Assembly: GCA_016706595.1 (NCBI GenBank)
Contig: JADJJH010000001.1
Location: forward strand, 868,001 to 932,000
Direction: 5' to 3'
DNA length: 64,000 bases
From: Bacteroidota bacterium
Lineage (GTDB): Bacteria > Bacteroidota > Bacteroidia > Chitinophagales > Chitinophagaceae
Below the pieces are notes generated by a model. The model was not told where the DNA came from, ran no database searches, and worked only from the letters and a program-made list of their open reading frames with translations. Shown here piece after piece: positions 60,884 to 64,000 of the stretch. Numbering within the stretch: the first letter of the stretch is position 1; each line of letters starts with the position of its first letter. A program made the translations under genes and the position numbers.

Positions 60884-62290
60884 ATGTTGAAAAACATTTT
60901 CTTCTTATCCTCATTCATCCTACTTGTTTTGTTTTCGGCTTGTAAAAAAGATACTTTTCTGACCTCTGGTGGTGATCTAAGATTTTCGACCGATACCTTA
61001 CAATTTGATACTGTTTTTACTGCAACCGGCAGCGTAACTCGATCGTTTAAAATATATAATACCAATTCGAAACGAATTAAAATTGATAGAATTAAACTAG
61101 CCGCCGGAAATAATTCACCTTACCGCTTAAATATTGATGGAGAGTCAACAAAAGATTTGTTTAATGTTGAAATTGCACCCAATGATAGTATCTATGTTTT
61201 CGTTGCCATTACCATTAATCCAACTTCCGGACTCAACCCTTTTTTAGTAAGTGATGCGGTGCAAGTTACCTTAAATGGAAACCTAAGAGAAGTACAATTA
61301 GAATCATTCGGACAAGATGCGCATTATATTTCAGACTCAGTACTGAGTACGCAAACTTGGATAAATGATAAACCCTATGTAATTGTTCATTCGGCTTTGG
61401 TGAATGAAGGAAATACCTTAACCATTCAAAAAGGTTGTCGAATTTACATGCACCAAGATTCGAAATTGTTTGTTGCCGGTACCTTGAATATTTTTGGAAC
61501 CAAACAGGATAGTGTGATTTTTCAAGGTGACCGATTAGATAGAGATTACTTCGGGTATAAAGATTATCCGGGTGAATGGCGCGGGCTAGATTTTTTAGAA
61601 ACAAGTAAAAATTCAAATATCAATTATACGGTTATTAAAAATGGCGGATTAACCGATGCGGCAATTTTGGTTCGACCAACGAATACTTTCGATATAAATC
61701 AACCTACGCTTACCCTTCGAAATACTATTATTGCTAACTCGGCAGGTTATGGCATTTTAGCGGGTGACGCCCATGTGGTAGCTATTAATTGCCTAATTCA
61801 TACATGTGGTTCCCAAAATTTGGCCATACTTGAAGGCGGAACTTATACTTTTAATTTTTGCACTTTGGCAACTTATGGCGGTATCGGCATTAATCATGCG
61901 CAACAACCGGTAGCCGCATTATTGAATTACCGAGATACGAGTTTAACGGCTTATTTGGGTAATGACTTGAAAGCAAATTTCACCAATTGTATTTTTTATG
62001 GACCCTTGGATGATGAAATTATTTTTGGCAAAAAAAATGAATGGTTATACGAAGTAAAAATGGATCATTGTTTATTAAAACGTACTACCGCATTCACCGG
62101 ACTAGCAGATATTACCAATACCATTTTAAATAACAGTCCGGAATTTAAAGATTACGCCAAATGGGATTTTCATCCAAACGCAAATTCTCCTGCTAAGGCC
62201 GCTGGTATAAGTATACCTTCTGTACTCGATGATTTAGATGGAAATCTGCGAAGCGCCACACCAACGATGGGTTGTTATGAAGCGCCTTAA
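60884..62290 (+). CDS. Right-handed beta-helix lipoprotein
   Basis: 468-residue lipoprotein with lipobox FSAC (C20) followed by KKD. The N-terminal part (about 30-150, DLRFSTDTLQFDTVFT to NLREVQLESFGQDA) resembles an immunoglobulin-like cell-surface domain. The rest (about 190-440) has repeated strand patterns (YTVIKNGG, LRNTIIANSAGYGIL, INCLIHTCGSQNLAI) typical of a parallel beta-helix, ending LGCYEAP-like (MGCYEAP) as in choice-of-anchor Q proteins. No polysaccharide-lyase catalytic residues can be assigned, so activity is unknown. Confidence 0.75.
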   Translation: MLKNIFFLSSFILLVLFSACKKDTFLTSGGDLRFSTDTLQFDTVFTATGSVTRSFKIYNTNSKRIKIDRIKLAAGNNSPYRLNIDGESTKDLFNVEIAPNDSIYVFVAITINPTSGLNPFLVSDAVQVTLNGNLREVQLESFGQDAHYISDSVLSTQTWINDKPYVIVHSALVNEGNTLTIQKGCRIYMHQDSKLFVAGTLNIFGTKQDSVIFQGDRLDRDYFGYKDYPGEWRGLDFLETSKNSNINYTVIKNGGLTDAAILVRPTNTFDINQPTLTLRNTIIANSAGYGILAGDAHVVAINCLIHTCGSQNLAILEGGTYTFNFCTLATYGGIGINHAQQPVAALLNYRDTSLTAYLGNDLKANFTNCIFYGPLDDEIIFGKKNEWLYEVKMDHCLLKRTTAFTGLADITNTILNNSPEFKDYAKWDFHPNANSPAKAAGISIPSVLDDLDGNLRSATPTMGCYEAP

Positions 62291-62329
62291 TATCAGTTTC
62301 TAAGTTACCCTTTTCCCAATTTCTTTTTT

Positions 62330-62445
62330 TGGGTGGCAAACACGCTATTCGCTACTACTCCGTTCCCGTTTATATTCATTATTTTATTGACGACAATTTT
62401 TCTTGAACGGGATCCGGGGTATCCGCTACTATCGTTGCCACAAAT
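62330..62445 (-). repeat. Diverged intergenic hairpin element, member 4
   Basis: Minus-strand read: GTGGCAACGATAGTAGCGGA, TACCCCGGATCCCGTTC, then GAGTAGTAGCGAATAGCGTG and TTTGCCACCC. The right end matches the 38.5-kb copy (GCGAATAGCGTGTWTGCC). Ends GTGGCA and TGCCAC pair, and TTCCCGTT/AACGGGA pair inside. It abuts the 134-bp repeat copy B. Confidence 0.55.
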
Positions 62446-62448
62446 TCT

Positions 62449-62582
62449 GCTTATACTAATGTTAGCGATAAATAGTCCAAAGACTATTTGTGTGCTACAG
62501 TGGTAAATGCCGACACAGTTTAAAAATAGGGCAATGAGGCACAGCCAAAATTGGACTATATTGAAAACGTAATCGGTATTAC
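62449..62582 (+). repeat. 134-bp dispersed repeat, copy B
   Basis: Reverse complement of 42126-42259 with six mismatches in 134 bp. AAATAGTCcaaaGACTATTT is a perfect 8-bp hairpin here; copy A has lost one base of it. The other copy's outer CGATTACG pair is not conserved here. It is in the 369-bp gap 62291-62659. Confidence 0.85.
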
Positions 62583-62659
62583 TAAAAATGTAAAGCCAAT
62601 GTAATAATTATAAAAACAAAATCAAGAGTATTCAACAAGTTCTCAATCCGATCATATAT

Positions 62660-64000
62660 CTACGGATACACTGAATAAATAAAATTAAGCACATTCTCTT
62701 CAGGTATCGGATAATCTAATAAATCTACATTACCATCGCCATTAATATCGGTAGGGTAATAACCACTCATAAAATTATTGATATCGCCTTCAATAGTTGC
62801 CATATCTAACAAATCAATATTCAAATCGTGGTTTATATCGCCGGTAAACAAAGCCCACACTCCGCTTTCAACTTCCTTCACATTTTCGCCATATGAAAAC
62901 GACAAGTTTTCAGTAAAATCATTGACTACAGGATAACCTAATAATATTGGCTCCGAACTCCATGTATCGATTGTATTTCTGTGTTTGATAACAACAAAAT
63001 AAAAATCAGAAGGACATGTAAACACAGCTGTAGCATTTCCATTTCTCATGAGCGCTGTTTTTTTAGCGGCAATCATTTCGAATGGTGGCAAATAGGTATG
63101 AAGCTCTATATCTATCGAATCACAAAGCAAAGTATCTGTACTCATCCCTTGATTAAATAATACGGGCGCCATCATGCCTGAACCGGTATAATATCCTTGC
63201 AATAATAATTTTACATCTAGGGCAATAGGCGCACAAGAACTAACAACTAGCTGTAACGAATTACTCGCTACTTGGTATCCGCTTGATGTCATTTCACAAA
63301 CTATCACATCATTATTAGCATAGGAAGTTGGTGAATAAGTTAAATTAGTGCCGGTACTTTCAACCACACCATTTCGCTTCCATGTATAAGAAGTACCTGA
63401 TGGAGCATGAACTGGCGTTGCAGTAAATTGTATCGGCGTTCCTATACAAATTGGATTATTTACGTTGGATACAATACTCACCGACATTAAAGTGTTATTG
63501 AAAATATCTTTGGCTTTGTAAAAACAACCATGCCCTACCTCTTCGCCAATTAAACGCGCAGGCATATCATCAAATGGAGGATGAATACCGCCCCAAATGC
63601 GTGATAAACTGGCTTCATCTGATGCGTCTTTGTAGGTAGCCCATTGAATACGAATTTCGCTCGTAGGACTCGTTTCGAAACCAATAAAATTGCTATTTGC
63701 CGGAACCACATATTCACCCATGCCGCCCGGAAAATACGCTGAACCTGTTATAGAAGTTAAGGTTACTGCACCCGATCGTGAATAGGTTGAGTGGCCAGAG
63801 GTGTATCCAGCAAATGGCGGCGTAACAAAGGTTTCACGTTGGTAAGGCATCCAATTTTCTGCCAATACCCAACCTACACCGGCAGCATTCAAAGGAGTTG
63901 TTCCAGAATACACTATACTCGAAAATCCTTTCCAAGATTTTAGTTTAATTTTATTTACGTTGATATTTCCCGGACCTCGTAATGCCGGCGGATCACTGAA
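62660..64000 (-). CDS. Vanadium haloperoxidase/PAP2-like protein with dockerin-like tail, N-terminus cut
   Basis: 446 residues visible, open to base 64000, so the start lies beyond the window (a GTG at 63913 is internal). The visible N-terminal part carries the vanadium-haloperoxidase/PAP2 C-terminal motif PFAGYTSGHSTYSRS (H at visible residue 70) and SRIWGGIHPPFDD (about 132-144), ligands to vanadate or phosphate. An Ig-like/PKD-type segment follows (about 175-260). The end has two dockerin-like calcium loops, GDINHDLNIDLLDM and DINGDGNVDLLDY, 30 residues apart. No T9SS sorting domain is visible. Secreted or cell-surface phosphatase-like or haloperoxidase activity is inferred from the motifs. 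Confidence 0.75.
   Translation of the reverse strand, partial: FSDPPALRGPGNINVNKIKLKSWKGFSSIVYSGTTPLNAAGVGWVLAENWMPYQRETFVTPPFAGYTSGHSTYSRSGAVTLTSITGSAYFPGGMGEYVVPANSNFIGFETSPTSEIRIQWATYKDASDEASLSRIWGGIHPPFDDMPARLIGEEVGHGCFYKAKDIFNNTLMSVSIVSNVNNPICIGTPIQFTATPVHAPSGTSYTWKRNGVVESTGTNLTYSPTSYANNDVIVCEMTSSGYQVASNSLQLVVSSCAPIALDVKLLLQGYYTGSGMMAPVLFNQGMSTDTLLCDSIDIELHTYLPPFEMIAAKKTALMRNGNATAVFTCPSDFYFVVIKHRNTIDTWSSEPILLGYPVVNDFTENLSFSYGENVKEVESGVWALFTGDINHDLNIDLLDMATIEGDINNFMSGYYPTDINGDGNVDLLDYPIPEENVLNFIYSVYP

Overview
The window is AT-rich chromosomal DNA from a member of the Bacteroidota, probably a Chitinophagia, Sphingobacteriia or Cytophagia relative; no finer placement is possible from this sequence. 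Support comes from C-terminal sorting domains of the type IX secretion system (T9SS), TonB-dependent receptors with a carboxypeptidase-regulatory-like N-terminus, the long form of IspH, ribosomal protein S16 with a long acidic tail, a gamma-alpha fused 2-oxoacid:ferredoxin oxidoreductase subunit, and many TAnnTTTG -7 promoter boxes just upstream of start codons. No rRNA, tRNA, integrase or intact insertion sequence was seen. Most genes are housekeeping or cell-envelope genes in short operons on both strands.

Layout. 1-8.2 kb: tyrS (cut by the window edge), a phosphoesterase, rpmE2, a YajQ protein, rlmB with a tiny sorting-domain protein, prfC, an Mla-type lipid ABC pair and rpsP. 8.3-16.8 kb: an Hsp20 chaperone, lipoproteins, an SGNH hydrolase, a Nif3 protein, a zinc-ribbon coiled-coil protein, a TPR protein, recN and fabI. 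16.8-20.1 kb: an IscA-type protein, then two paralogous secreted M43 metalloproteases flanking a small Cys-containing secreted protein. 20.3-31.9 kb: ispH, cmk, a DoxX-thioredoxin fusion, a Dpp-type permease, a TonB-dependent receptor, a bacilliredoxin, lgt, an MFS exporter and a MacB-type permease. 32.2-38.1 kb: a heptose-nucleotide cluster (gmhA-hddC-gmhB), purK-purE, and the DUF177-rpmF-plsX operon. 38.6-50.4 kb: sucD, an HMCES-type protein, a glycosyltransferase, an amino acid permease, a korA without korB, an OmpA-like lipoprotein, a frameshifted amidohydrolase and a second TonB-dependent receptor. 50.7-64 kb: a CxxCH-containing T9SS protein, a DegP protease, a LuxC-like reductase opposite a ferredoxin, a MORN protein, kdsC, a YugP peptidase, radA, comF, a beta-helix lipoprotein and a partial haloperoxidase-like protein with a dockerin-like tail.

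The intergenic DNA is the most unusual part. It holds several dispersed repeat families: a 134-bp element present twice in inverted orientation 20 kb apart (6 mismatches), an eight-unit array of palindromes settling to a 66-bp period, a 21/22-bp tandem array closed by an inverted end, a perfect 34-bp direct duplication, a diverged hairpin family with at least four members (38.2, 38.4, 51.5, 62.4 kb), and a second family built around GATAGCTATC (23.6, 54.4, 57.3 kb). A candidate short non-coding RNA, with a Bacteroidota-type promoter and a hairpin terminator, lies at 58.4-58.5 kb.

No obvious defence island or biosynthetic cluster is present. The best candidates for something undescribed are the protease/small-protein/protease operon, the repeat families and the small RNA candidate.
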